A DNA stretch of 64,000 bases from Caulobacter segnis ATCC 21756 (GTDB taxonomy: Bacteria; Pseudomonadota; Alphaproteobacteria; Caulobacterales; Caulobacteraceae): positions 620,001 through 684,000 of the forward strand of contig NC_014100.1 of the NCBI RefSeq assembly GCF_000092285.1. Reading direction: 5' to 3'. Position 1 is the stretch's first letter. Every line of letters begins with the position of its first letter. The notes under the pieces are model-generated. The model searched no databases and was not told the DNA's origin. It saw only the letters and a program-made list of their open reading frames with translations. Of the stretch, positions 24,746-33,910 are shown one piece after another. Made by a program: the position numbers and the translations under genes.

Positions 24746-26206
24746 TCAGCCGGCTTCCTTCAGGTCGACCTCGATGCCCTGCTCGCGAACCTTGCGATAG
24801 AGGGTCGAGCGGCCAATGCCGAGGCGGCGAGCCACCTCGCTCATGTGGCCGGCATAGACGTCGATGGCGTGCTGGATCAGGTCGCGTTCGATCTCTTCCA
24901 GGGTTCTCAGGTGGCCCCGTTCGTCCAGGATGCGGACCGGCGCGTCGGCCGCGGGCGCGGCCATGGCGGCGTGCGCGGCTTGCAGCATGGCGGCGGCGGT
25001 CGGGGTCGGCGCGGCGGGCTCCGCCGGCGCGGCCTGGCCCGAAATGGCCGGGAAGTCGTAGGGCTGCAGATAGGGCGCGTCGGAGAGGACGATGGCGCGA
25101 TAGACCGCGTTCTCCAGCTGGCGGACGTTGCCCGGCCAGTCGAAGGCGGCCAGCAGTCGCATCGTCTCGGGGGCGGCGCCGATGACGCGCTTGCCTTCCT
25201 CGACGTTGAAGCGACGGATGAAGGCCTCGACCAGGGCGGGGATGTCCTCGCGCCGCTCGCGCAGGGACGGGGCCTCGATCGGGAAGACGTTCAGGCGGTA
25301 GTAGAGGTCTTCGCGGAAACGGCCGGCCGAAACGGCCTGGGCCAGGTCGCGGTTGGTCGCCGAGACGATCCGGACGTCGACCTTGAGCGAGCGCTTGGAG
25401 CCGATCGGGTCGATCTCGCCTTCCTGCAGGGCGCGCAGCAGCTTGACCTGCACGTCCAGCGGAAGTTCGCCGACTTCGTCGAGGAACAGGGTGCCGCCGT
25501 CGGCTTCCTTGAACTTGCCCAGGTGCTTGTCGGTGGCGCCGGTGAAGCTGCCCTTCTCGTGGCCGAACAGGATCGACTCCACGAGGTTCTCGGGGATGGC
25601 GCCGCAGTTGACGGCCACGAACGGCTTGCCGGCGCGGTCGGACGAGCCGTGCACCGCGCGAGCGATCAGCTCCTTGCCGACGCCGCTTTCGCCGGTGATC
25701 AGAACGGGGATGGCGCTCTTGGCCGCGCGTTCGCCCATGCGCTTGACCAGGCTCATGGCCGGCGAGGCGCCGATCAGGTCCGAGAAGGTGGTCTTGCCGA
25801 CCGCGCGCTTGGTCAGCCGCTCGACCTCGCCCTTCAGGTCGCCCATCGACAGGACGTTGCGGATCGAGACGGTGATGCGCTCCGGGCTGGCCGGCTTGAT
25901 GAAGAAGTCGCTGGCCCCGGCCTGCATGGCCTTGACCACGGTGTCGACGCCGCCGCTGGCGGTCAGAACGATGACGGGTTGGGAAAAGCCGCGGGCGCGC
26001 ATTTCCTTCAGCGCGTCCTGGCCCGAAAGGCCGGGCATGACCAGGTCCAGCAGCACCACGTCGGCGGGCGCGCCCGAGGTCAGGTGCGCGATCGCCGCGT
26101 CGCCGCTGTCGGCGTGCGAGACCGCGAAACCGTCGCGCTCGAGCACCGCCTGAATCAATCGACGTTGGGTCGGGTCGTCATCGACGACCAGCACCGTCTT
26201 GGTCAT
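24746..26206 (-). CDS. tacA: TacA, sigma-54-dependent NtrC-family response regulator
   Basis: A 486-residue protein: receiver domain 1-120 (VVDDDPTQ acidic pocket, phospho-acceptor Asp in LLDLVMPG near 53), AAA+ domain about 140-370 with Walker A GESGVGKE, the GAFTGA-type loop GSFTGA, and Walker B-type [10 protein letters not shown], then a Fis-type helix-turn-helix ([19 protein letters not shown]). In Caulobacter crescentus TacA drives stalk-biogenesis genes with sigma-54 and is phosphorylated through the ShpA/ShkA relay. Another ATG lies 3 codons upstream. The region before the gene holds a 12-bp palindrome. Confidence 0.93.
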   Translation of the reverse strand: MTKTVLVVDDDPTQRRLIQAVLERDGFAVSHADSGDAAIAHLTSGAPADVVLLDLVMPGLSGQDALKEMRARGFSQPVIVLTASGGVDTVVKAMQAGASDFFIKPASPERITVSIRNVLSMGDLKGEVERLTKRAVGKTTFSDLIGASPAMSLVKRMGERAAKSAIPVLITGESGVGKELIARAVHGSSDRAGKPFVAVNCGAIPENLVESILFGHEKGSFTGATDKHLGKFKEADGGTLFLDEVGELPLDVQVKLLRALQEGEIDPIGSKRSLKVDVRIVSATNRDLAQAVSAGRFREDLYYRLNVFPIEAPSLRERREDIPALVEAFIRRFNVEEGKRVIGAAPETMRLLAAFDWPGNVRQLENAVYRAIVLSDAPYLQPYDFPAISGQAAPAEPAAPTPTAAAMLQAAHAAMAAPAADAPVRILDERGHLRTLEEIERDLIQHAIDVYAGHMSEVARRLGIGRSTLYRKVREQGIEVDLKEAG

Positions 26207-26311
26207 TGGGCACATCCACCAGAACCGGCCACGCCCACGTGGAGCGAGGCTCTTGTTGGTTCAGAGTGATACACTCACGGGGTAAACACCGGCTTTCGGA
26301 GAGGTGTCGCG

Positions 26312-26323
26312 AACCTTAAGGTT
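26312..26323. promoter_or_regulatory. Palindrome and TTAA motifs in the tacA divergent promoter region
   Basis: AACCTTAAGGTT is a perfect 12-bp palindrome, and another TTAA occurs at 26329-26332, nine bases after the first TTAA. Spacing differs from the usual CtrA box (7), so binding is uncertain. CtrA control of tacA is established in C. crescentus. Confidence 0.35.
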
Positions 26324-26359
26324 TAGGCTTAACAGGGTCTTACGCGGGGAGCGTGCGTG

Positions 26360-26731
26360 ATGGACATGGAAGCCGCGGCCAAGCTCGCGATGGCCCTGCC
26401 GGAGGTCGCCGGCGGAACCGGCGAGACGGGACAGGTCGGTTTCGAGGTCGGGGGCAAGGGCCTGGCCTGGGGCTATGTGGCGCGTCCCGCCCCCAAGGCC
26501 GCGCGCGTGCTCGTTCCCGGGGTTCTGGCCGTCCGCTGCGCCAAGGAGACCAAGGCCATGCTGCTGGAGGCCGCGCCCGACCGCTTCTTCACCGACGACC
26601 ACTACCGGAACTATCCCGCCGTGCTGGTGCGCCTCGAGGCGATCGAGGCCGACGAGCTGGAGGGCCTGCTGCGCGGAGCTTGGAAGACCGTGGCGCCGAC
26701 CGCCGTCAAGAAACGCCATCCGCACGTTTGA
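26360..26731 (+). CDS. MmcQ/YjbR family protein
   Basis: A 123-residue protein of the MmcQ/YjbR (CyaY-like fold) group. The family pattern is visible in AMALPEV at the start, the LAVRCAKETKAMLLEAAP core and RFFTDDHYRNYPAVLVRLE, ending with the AWKTVAPTAVKKRH helix. These proteins are predicted DNA-binding or regulatory but mostly uncharacterised. GGGGAG precedes the ATG at 26360; a GTG one codon earlier is possible. It is divergent from tacA. Confidence 0.75.
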   Translation: MDMEAAAKLAMALPEVAGGTGETGQVGFEVGGKGLAWGYVARPAPKAARVLVPGVLAVRCAKETKAMLLEAAPDRFFTDDHYRNYPAVLVRLEAIEADELEGLLRGAWKTVAPTAVKKRHPHV

Positions 26732-26772
26732 CGCATTGCGCGGGCGGGGGGCGGAGGCCTATCTGCTGAGCC

Positions 26773-28566
26773 ATGAACGCGCCCTTCAAGCCCGACGCTC
26801 CGCCCGAATGGAACCTGGCCGACCTTTATGTCGGCCGCGACGATCCGCGCATCGAGACCGACCTCTCCGCCGCCAGGGCCGCCAATGACGAGCTGGCGTC
26901 GCTGGAGGGCATGTTCCTGGAGGCCCGCAAGGAGCCCCAGCGCCTGGGCGTCCTGCTGGATCGCGGGATCACGCTCTATGAGCAGGCGACCAACGGCCTG
27001 TGGGGCGTCGGCGCCTACGCCGCCCTTGCGGCTTCCGTGGCGCGGGACGATCCGGCCTGGGCCAAGTTCGAGGCCGACCTGCGGGCTCGCTCCTCTCAGA
27101 TCGCCGCCGAGAGCCTGTTCTTCACGCTGGAGCTGAACCAGCTAGAGGACGGCGAGATCGCCAAGGCGCTGGACGCCCATCCCGAGGCCGCCCGCTGGGC
27201 GCCGTGGCTGCGCCGCGTGCGCCTGTCGCGGCCGCACGAGCTGTCGCCGGAGCTGGAGCGCTTCATCGTCGACAAGGCCCCGGCCGTCGCCAACTGGGTG
27301 CGCCTGTGGGACGAGACCCTGGCCAAGCTCACCGCCAGCGTCGGCGACGAGAGCCTGACCTTGTCCGAGGCGCTGAACCGCCTGTCCGACCCCGATGTCG
27401 CGCGCCGTAAGGCCGCCGCCGACGGCCTGGCCAAGGCGCTGGAAGACCGCGCTTCCACCCAGGCCCTGGCGCTGAACACCCTGGCCTTCGAAAAGCAGGT
27501 CGAGGATCGCTGGCGGCGCTACGAGACGCCCGCCCAGTCGCGCCACCTGGCCAACGAGGTCGACGGCGAGGCGGTGGACGCTCTGGAGCAGGCGGTGGTC
27601 GAGGCCTATCCGCGCCTGTCGCACCGCTACTACGCCCTGAAGGCCAAGGTCATGGGCCTGAAGACGCTGGACTACTGGGACCGCAACGCGCCCCTGACCG
27701 CCGCCGCTCCGCGCGCCTACGCCTGGGACGAGGCCAAGGGCATGGTGCTGGAGAGCTTCCAGGATCTGGCGCCGAAGTTCGCTGACGCGGCCCGCGTGTT
27801 CTTCGACCGACCCTGGATTGATGCAAGGCCGCGTCCGGGCAAGCAGTCGGGCGCCTTCGCCCACCCGGTCACCGCCGATCGCCACCCGTTCGTGTTCATG
27901 AACTACATGGGCGAGCGGCGGGACGTGCTGACCCTGGCGCATGAGCTGGGCCACGCGGTCCACCAGACCCTGTGCCAGCCGCTCGGCACCCTGCTGGCCG
28001 ATACGCCCCTGACCCTGGCCGAGACGGCGTCGATCTTCGGCGAGGGCCTGGTTTTCGACCGCCTGCTGGCCGAGACTTCGCCCGAGGACCGCAAGGGCCT
28101 GCTGGCCGGCAAGATCGAGGACGGGCTCAACACCGTCGTCCGCCAGATCGCCTTCCACCGCTTTGAGCGCCGCTTCCATGAGGCGCGGCTGGAGGGCGAG
28201 CTGTCGCCTGACCAGATCGGGGTCCTGTGGCTGGACGTGATGGGCGAAAGCCTTGGGCCCGCCGTGAAGCTGAACGACGGCTATGAGCACTACTGGGCCT
28301 ATGTCAGCCACTTCTGCCACGCGCCCTTCTACGTCTACGCCTATGCGTTCGGGGATCTGCTGGTGCGCGGACTGATGGAGAAGCGTCGCGAAGATCCGGC
28401 GGCGTTCGCGCCGCTCTACGAGGAGCTGCTCGCCGCGGGGGGCACGCGTACCTATGTAGAGGCCTTGAAGCCGTTCGGTCTGAACCCTCGCGACAAGGCG
28501 TTCTGGGCCGCCGGCTGCGCCCAGCTGGAACGGCTGGTCGACGAATTCGAGGCTTTGGTGACCTGA
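26773..28566 (+). CDS. pepF: M3 family oligoendopeptidase F
   Basis: A 597-residue cytoplasmic zinc peptidase of the PepF clade. The metal motif HELGHAVH is at about residues 389-396, with the third ligand Glu in ETASIFGEGL roughly 28 residues later. The substrate-binding region GYEHYWAYVSHFCHAPFYVYAYAFG lies near 495-520. It degrades short peptides. Its stop overlaps the start of the ABC1 kinase gene (TGATG), so the two are coupled. Confidence 0.93.
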   Translation: MNAPFKPDAPPEWNLADLYVGRDDPRIETDLSAARAANDELASLEGMFLEARKEPQRLGVLLDRGITLYEQATNGLWGVGAYAALAASVARDDPAWAKFEADLRARSSQIAAESLFFTLELNQLEDGEIAKALDAHPEAARWAPWLRRVRLSRPHELSPELERFIVDKAPAVANWVRLWDETLAKLTASVGDESLTLSEALNRLSDPDVARRKAAADGLAKALEDRASTQALALNTLAFEKQVEDRWRRYETPAQSRHLANEVDGEAVDALEQAVVEAYPRLSHRYYALKAKVMGLKTLDYWDRNAPLTAAAPRAYAWDEAKGMVLESFQDLAPKFADAARVFFDRPWIDARPRPGKQSGAFAHPVTADRHPFVFMNYMGERRDVLTLAHELGHAVHQTLCQPLGTLLADTPLTLAETASIFGEGLVFDRLLAETSPEDRKGLLAGKIEDGLNTVVRQIAFHRFERRFHEARLEGELSPDQIGVLWLDVMGESLGPAVKLNDGYEHYWAYVSHFCHAPFYVYAYAFGDLLVRGLMEKRREDPAAFAPLYEELLAAGGTRTYVEALKPFGLNPRDKAFWAAGCAQLERLVDEFEALVT

Positions 28567-29921
28567 TGGCCGACGACATCCGCGACCCCGAACGCGACCG
28601 GCTTTCCGGCCGGCTCTCGCGCTTCGCCAAGGTGGGCGCGGGCTTGTCGGGCGCGGCGGTGTCGTATGGCGCCAACCGGATGTTCGGCGGCGACGAGGCC
28701 GACGCCCGCAACGCCAAGGCGCTGAAGGCGGCGCTGGGCGGCCTCAAGGGGCCGCTGATGAAGGCGGCGCAGATGTTCGCCACGGTGCCGGACCTCTTGC
28801 CGCCCGAGTTCGCCAAGGAGCTGGCCGAGCTGCAGACCAACGCGCCGGCCATGGGCTGGCCGTTCGTGCGGCGGCGGATGGCGGCCGAGCTGGGCGCGGA
28901 CTGGCAGACCAAGTTCGCCAGCTTCGAGCACGAGGCCGCCGCGGCCGCCTCGCTGGGGCAGGTGCACCGCGCCACGACCCACGACGGCCGGGCCCTGGCC
29001 GTGAAGCTGCAATATCCGGACATGCAGAGCGCGGTCGAAAGCGACCTCGGCCAGCTGCGCGCGCTGATCAACCTCTTCAAGCGGATGGACGGCTCGATCG
29101 ATCCGTCGGAGATGATCGTCGAGATCGGCGATCGTCTGCGCGAGGAGCTGGACTACGGCCGTGAGGCCAAGCTGATGGCTCTCTACGCAAACTTCTTCGC
29201 GGGCCGCGAGACGATCCGTACGCCCACCCCCGTGCCGGAGCTGTCCACCGGGCGCCTGCTGTCGATGACCTGGCTGGACGGTCAGGGGCTGCTGGCCTTC
29301 AAGACCGCGCCGCAGGAGGTCCGCGACCACATCGCCGCCCTGCTGTTCGAGGCCTGGTGGAGCCCGATGACCCACCTGGGCATCATCCACGGCGACCCGC
29401 ATCTCGGAAACTACACCTTCGCCGGAGAGGGCGCGTCGCACCTGAACCTGCTGGACTTCGGCTGCATCCGCATCTTCCCGCCTAAGTTCGTGGCCGGGGT
29501 GGTGCGGCTCTATCGGGCCCTGTCGAACGACGACCGCGCCGAGCAGATCGAGGCCTATCGCACCTGGGGCTTTACGGGGCTGACGGACGAACTGGTCGAC
29601 ACGCTCAATGTCTGGGCTCGCTTCATCTATGGGCCGCTGCTGGACGATCGTGTCCGCACGGTCGCCGACGATGTCCCACCTGGCGAGTATGGCCGCCGCG
29701 AGGCCTTCAAGGTGCGCCAGGCCCTGAAGGCGGTCGGCGGCGTGACCATCCCGCGCGAGTTCGTGTTCATGGACCGCGCCGCCATCGGCCTGGGCGCGGC
29801 CTTCCTGCACCTGGGCGCGCGGCACAATTGGAAGGCGCTGTTCGAGGCGTCGCTCGAAGGCTTCTCGGAAGAGGCCGTGGCCGAGCGGCAGGCCAGGGCG
29901 CTGGCGGCGGTGGGCGTCTAG
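28566..29921 (+). CDS. ABC1/AarF (UbiB-like) atypical kinase
   Basis: A 451-residue protein of the ABC1/UbiB kinase-like family linked to ubiquinone biosynthesis. Visible parts are an Ala-rich nucleotide loop (EAAAAASLGQVHRA), the Lys in ALAVKLQYP, the catalytic loop HGDPHLGN near 275 and the LLDFG metal motif near 297. The family KxGQ motif appears as KAAQ (66-69), with Gly replaced by Ala. It is not adjacent to other ubi genes, although COQ9 and UbiX lie 10-15 kb away. It overlaps pepF at its start and the convergent 4-TM gene by 4 bp at its end. Confidence 0.85.
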   Translation: MADDIRDPERDRLSGRLSRFAKVGAGLSGAAVSYGANRMFGGDEADARNAKALKAALGGLKGPLMKAAQMFATVPDLLPPEFAKELAELQTNAPAMGWPFVRRRMAAELGADWQTKFASFEHEAAAAASLGQVHRATTHDGRALAVKLQYPDMQSAVESDLGQLRALINLFKRMDGSIDPSEMIVEIGDRLREELDYGREAKLMALYANFFAGRETIRTPTPVPELSTGRLLSMTWLDGQGLLAFKTAPQEVRDHIAALLFEAWWSPMTHLGIIHGDPHLGNYTFAGEGASHLNLLDFGCIRIFPPKFVAGVVRLYRALSNDDRAEQIEAYRTWGFTGLTDELVDTLNVWARFIYGPLLDDRVRTVADDVPPGEYGRREAFKVRQALKAVGGVTIPREFVFMDRAAIGLGAAFLHLGARHNWKALFEASLEGFSEEAVAERQARALAAVGV

Positions 29922-30517
29922 CCCTCATATTCCTCCAGCAACGCCTCCAGCCGCCGTTGCTCGGGCTTCATCACCCAGTGGTAGCGGGCGGCGTTCCAGC
30001 CGACGCTGGCGATCAGGGCCACGCCGAACACCAGCAGCATCTGCCAGCTGTTGCGCTCCGTCGCCTTGCCCACCTCTTGAAGCTGGCCGACCCCGATCAC
30101 CATCGGAACCAGGAACACCGGCAGCATCATCCAGAAGATCTTCATGTTGGTCCGCGCGCGGCGGTTGGAGGCCAGCATGGCCTTGAGCGTGTCGAGGACC
30201 GCTGACTCTCCGGGCTCGCGGCGATGGCGCAGCAGCACGCCCGCGACGAACACGCCCAGCAACACCAGCCAGCACACCGCCATCATCGCCAGGGCGCCCC
30301 ATTCGCGGGCCACGTCCATGCGGCCCGCCGCGATCGTTCGGACCATGATGACGGTGAAGATCGTCATGGCGGTGGCGGGGACGGCGAACAGCAGGGTCTC
30401 GCCCCGGCGGCGAGCTTTCAGAGTGCGCATCAGGATCTCCATCAGATAGGCCCGGGCCTTGTCGTCGGGCGTGTTGGCGGGCGACCGCCAGGCGGCTTCG
30501 AGACGTTCAAACTCCAT
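29918..30517 (-). CDS. Four-TM protein, probable partner of the ECF sigma factor
   Basis: A 199-residue protein with a cytoplasmic N-terminus of about 35 residues and four predicted membrane helices (about 41-63, 75-96, 125-146, 160-178). It overlaps the upstream ECF sigma gene by 11 bp, an arrangement typical of sigma/anti-sigma pairs. It has no H-x3-C-x2-C zinc anti-sigma motif, so if it restrains the sigma factor it does so by another fold. Function is inferred from context only. Confidence 0.7.
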   Translation of the reverse strand: MEFERLEAAWRSPANTPDDKARAYLMEILMRTLKARRRGETLLFAVPATAMTIFTVIMVRTIAAGRMDVAREWGALAMMAVCWLVLLGVFVAGVLLRHRREPGESAVLDTLKAMLASNRRARTNMKIFWMMLPVFLVPMVIGVGQLQEVGKATERNSWQMLLVFGVALIASVGWNAARYHWVMKPEQRRLEALLEEYEG

Positions 30518-31010
30518 GATCGGCCTCCTCCACGAGGCTGGCGACGCGTTGGCGGATGCGCGTCAGCCGCGCCCCGACATTGGTTTCCGACAGGCCGTGC
30601 AGGCGGGCGATCTCGGCGTAGGAGAGGCCGTCCAGCGACAGCAGGATCAGGGATCGGTCCACCGGCGGCAGCTGGCGGATGGCGGCGTAGAGCCGTTCCA
30701 GCAGTTCGCCCTGCGGATCGGTCCCGGCCTCGCGCTTGACGAGCTCGGCCTCGATCGCGACGCCGCGCAGCCGCCGGCGCGCCTCGCCCCGTCGCCAGGT
30801 GAGGGCGGCGTTGTGCGCCACGCGGTGGGCGAAGGTGCCTGTCGCGCTCTCGGCGCGGAACCTTGGCCGGGCCTTCCACAGCGCCAGGATCATCTCCTGC
30901 AGCAGGTCGCTGTGATCGGCGGGATCGGCGAAGGCGCGCGCCGTCCGGTACAGCATCGACAGATGCGGCGCCAGCCAGTCGGCGAAGTCCTTGTCGATGT
31001 CCCGGCTCAT
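30507..31010 (-). CDS. ECF-family RNA polymerase sigma factor
   Basis: A 167-residue sigma factor. Region 2 covers about residues 10-75 (DHSDLLQEMILALWKARPRF, with FAHRVAHNAALTW) and region 4 about 105-160 (LPPVDRSLILLSLDGLSYAE, then HGLSETNVGARLTRIRQR). It has no fused extensions. It is read from the divergent promoter region shared with the thioesterase gene and is followed by the overlapping 4-TM gene. A CGTCTAA sequence on its strand at about 31032-31038 could be the -10 of an autoregulated promoter. Confidence 0.88.
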   Translation of the reverse strand: MSRDIDKDFADWLAPHLSMLYRTARAFADPADHSDLLQEMILALWKARPRFRAESATGTFAHRVAHNAALTWRRGEARRRLRGVAIEAELVKREAGTDPQGELLERLYAAIRQLPPVDRSLILLSLDGLSYAEIARLHGLSETNVGARLTRIRQRVASLVEEADHGV

Positions 31011-31093
31011 GGGCCCCCCGTTTCGAAGAGGTTAGACGCCGGCCGGTTTGCCGTCCTTACGGAAGGCTTCCCCTTTTTTCAAACGATCGTTAG

Positions 31094-31576
<483 letters not shown>

Positions 31577-31579
31577 GCG

Positions 31580-32503
31580 ATGGCCGACGATCAGGCCGCG
31601 CCCGCCTCGCTGCTGGCGCCGTTTCACGGAAAGGCCCCGCCCGCGCCGGCCTGGTTCGACGCCGCTATCGCCCAGTCTCCGGAGCGATCGACGATTTCCG
31701 TGGAAGGCGCGACCATCGAGCTGCTGACCTGGGGCGAGGTCGGCAAGCCGGGCTTGCTGTTCCTGCACGGCAACGGCGCCCACGCCGACTGGTGGAGCTT
31801 CATCGCCCCGTTCTTCGCGAAAGACTGGCGGGTGGCGGCGATCTCGTGGTCGGGCATGGGCGGCAGCGACTGGCGCGAGGCCTACAGCGCCGAGCTGTTC
31901 GCGTCGGAAATCTTCGCCGCCGTCGAGGCGGCCGGTCTAGAGGCGGGCGGGGTCAAGCCGATCGTGGTCGGCCACTCGTTCGGCGGCTTTCCAACCCTCT
32001 ACTGCGCCGCGCGCCATCCCGAGCGCCTGCGCGGGGCGATCATGGTCGACAGCAGCATCCAGCCGCCGCACAAACGCTGGAAGGGTCCGCCGCCCCGCTC
32101 CGGCCAGGGCATGCGCGCCTATCCAACCCTTGAGGAAGCCCTGACGCGGTTCCGACTGGCGCCGCCGCAGCCCTGCGAAAACCTCTACATCGCCGATTTC
32201 ATCGCGCGCCGGTCTCTGAAGGCGGTCGAGGACGGCTGGACCTGGAAGTTCGATCCGGACCTCTGGCACAATTTCCGCATGCCCGATCTTGGGGCGCTGT
32301 TGCCCGAGATCGCCTGTCCGGCCGCCTTGATGTGGGGCGAGCGCTCGAACCTGATGCACGTCGAGACCTTGGACTATATGCTCGCGCAAATGCCCGAGGA
32401 CGTGTTGCTCTTGCCCATTCCCGACGCCGACCACCACGTGATGATCGACCAGCCCCTGGCCTTCGTGGCCGGGCTTCGCGGACTGCTGGCGGCCTGGGCC
32501 TGA
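31580..32503 (+). CDS. Alpha/beta hydrolase
   Basis: A 307-residue protein of the alpha/beta-hydrolase fold. LFLHGNGAHADWW supplies the oxyanion region, VGHSFGGFPTLY at about residues 131-142 holds the nucleophile Ser, and DADHHVMIDQP near 285-295 holds the catalytic His. No signal peptide is present. It follows the thioesterase by 3 bp and precedes the glycosyltransferase by 5 bp, so all three are probably one transcript. Substrate unknown. Confidence 0.85.
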   Translation: MADDQAAPASLLAPFHGKAPPAPAWFDAAIAQSPERSTISVEGATIELLTWGEVGKPGLLFLHGNGAHADWWSFIAPFFAKDWRVAAISWSGMGGSDWREAYSAELFASEIFAAVEAAGLEAGGVKPIVVGHSFGGFPTLYCAARHPERLRGAIMVDSSIQPPHKRWKGPPPRSGQGMRAYPTLEEALTRFRLAPPQPCENLYIADFIARRSLKAVEDGWTWKFDPDLWHNFRMPDLGALLPEIACPAALMWGERSNLMHVETLDYMLAQMPEDVLLLPIPDADHHVMIDQPLAFVAGLRGLLAAWA

Positions 32504-32508
32504 CGGCC

Positions 32509-33495
32509 ATGACCGGTCCTGTTCTTATCTATGCGCCCGATCGTGGGATCGGCGACCTGATGTGGCATCTGCCGACCATCCGCGCCATCGCGGCGACGAC
32601 GCCGGAGGGCCAGGTCGTGCTGGTGGCGCGGCCGTCGAGCCGAGCGGCCGAGGTGCTGAAGGTCGAGCCGTCCGTCGCCCGGGTGCTGTACGCGCCGCAC
32701 TACAAGGACAAGCTCAAGGGTGTCCGCGAGACGCTCGACTTCTTCCGTCTGTGCAAGGCCGAGACGCCGCGCGCGGTCTGGATCCTGGAGAAGATCGATC
32801 GACCGGCCATCGCCGCCTTCCTGGCTGGCGTGCCCGAGCGCCGAGGCTTTGGCCTGGGGCACGGACAGGAGCGGTTCCTGAGCAAGGGGCCCTACCTGCC
32901 CAAGTCCATGCGTCCGGCGCACCGGATCGACAAGCTCGCCGCCTTCGAGGCCGCGCATGGCCTGGCGGTCGCAAGCCGGGAGCCCGCGCTCAAGCTGGAC
33001 CCGCAGGCCGTCGAGGCCGTGAAAGCGCGCTACGCCGGCCATCCGGGTCCTTGGCTGTGCCTGGGGATCGGGGCCAGCGAGCCGGCGCGCACCTGGCCGG
33101 CCGAGCGCTTCGCCGAGACCGCGCGCCAGGTCGCCGACCTGTTCGGGACCGTGTTCTGGGTCGGTGGGCCGCACGAGGCGGAGATCGCCCGGGCGGCGAT
33201 CGGCGACCTGCCGAACAACATCGTCGCCTGCGACCTGCCGCTCGACCAGTCAGCCGCCCTGATCGCCCTGTCGGCGGGATTCCTCGGCAACGACTCGGGC
33301 GCGCTCAACGTCGCCGCCGCCGTGGGGACGCCGTGTGTCGGCCTGATGGGCACCGCGCCCGTGCCGGCCTATTCGCGCTGGCTTACGCGCCTCGACGGCG
33401 GGGAAGGGCGAATCGGCGACATCACCGTCGATCAGGCCGTCCAAGCCGTGCGCGCGCGCTTTGCCGCGGAGACCTGGGGCAATTCGGACGCTTGA
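32509..33495 (+). CDS. Family 9 glycosyltransferase (heptosyltransferase-like)
   Basis: A 328-residue GT-B enzyme: IYAPDRGIGDLMWHLPTIRA at the N-terminus is the typical GT9 opening, and GNDSGALNVAAAVGTPCVGL near residues 260-280 is the family's sugar-nucleotide motif. GIGASEPARTWPAERF marks the start of the second domain. It most likely adds a sugar to the lipopolysaccharide core. The ATG at 32509 is the only in-frame start that keeps the conserved N-terminus without reading into the preceding gene. Confidence 0.85.
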   Translation: MTGPVLIYAPDRGIGDLMWHLPTIRAIAATTPEGQVVLVARPSSRAAEVLKVEPSVARVLYAPHYKDKLKGVRETLDFFRLCKAETPRAVWILEKIDRPAIAAFLAGVPERRGFGLGHGQERFLSKGPYLPKSMRPAHRIDKLAAFEAAHGLAVASREPALKLDPQAVEAVKARYAGHPGPWLCLGIGASEPARTWPAERFAETARQVADLFGTVFWVGGPHEAEIARAAIGDLPNNIVACDLPLDQSAALIALSAGFLGNDSGALNVAAAVGTPCVGLMGTAPVPAYSRWLTRLDGGEGRIGDITVDQAVQAVRARFAAETWGNSDA

Positions 33496-33555
33496 GCCCC
33501 GGCGGCCCGCGTTGTATCGGGCGAAGGCGTAATTCTTTTCCACTGAGGACGACAC

Positions 33556-33786
33556 ATGGCCGGCGACTATCACCGCGGTGAAATGGACATCTCTGAGCAA
33601 GCAGCGACCTACGACGCTTTCGGCAAGATGACGAAGTGGGGTTCGCTGGCCGTCGCGGTCCTGCTGCTGTTCATCACCCTGCTGTTCTGCACGCCGGCCG
33701 GTTTCATTGGTAGCGCTATCGCCGCCGTCGTGCTGCTGGCCCTGGGTATTGTGCTGCTTCGCGAAAAGCCCGCTCCGGCCCACTGA
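33556..33786 (+). CDS. aa3-type cytochrome c oxidase subunit IV
   Basis: A 76-residue protein with a hydrophilic N-terminus (AGDYHRGEMDISEQAATYDA) and two membrane helices at about residues 30-67. The MDISEQ...TYDAF segment is the signature of the bacterial aa3 oxidase subunit IV family (PF07835). It is a small accessory subunit of the terminal oxidase. GGACGAC precedes the ATG. It lies alone, 124 bp before the transhydrogenase operon. Confidence 0.9.
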   Translation: MAGDYHRGEMDISEQAATYDAFGKMTKWGSLAVAVLLLFITLLFCTPAGFIGSAIAAVVLLALGIVLLREKPAPAH

Positions 33787-33859
33787 CACCGGTAGACATC
33801 GGCATATTTTTTCCCTGACCTGCACGTCACGCCTCGACAAGAGGCAAGACTATCCCCTA

Positions 33860-33895
33860 CAGAGCGCCTCATCCTGGTGAGGAAACAGCGCTCTG
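33860..33895 (+). promoter_or_regulatory. Stem-loop next to the pntAA ribosome-binding site
   Basis: CAGAGCGC at 33860-33867 pairs with GCGCTCTG at 33888-33895, with an inner CTCA/TGAG stem. Its 3' edge touches the GGGGAGGGG ribosome-binding sequence at 33895-33903. Folding could limit ribosome access or stabilise the message. Confidence 0.45.
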
Positions 33896-33910
33896 GGGAG
33901 GGGTATGCCG

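Noticed and set aside
24506..26269. A 587-codon open frame antisense to tacA
   Set aside because: It is a mirror of a strongly conserved response-regulator gene and has no protein character of its own.
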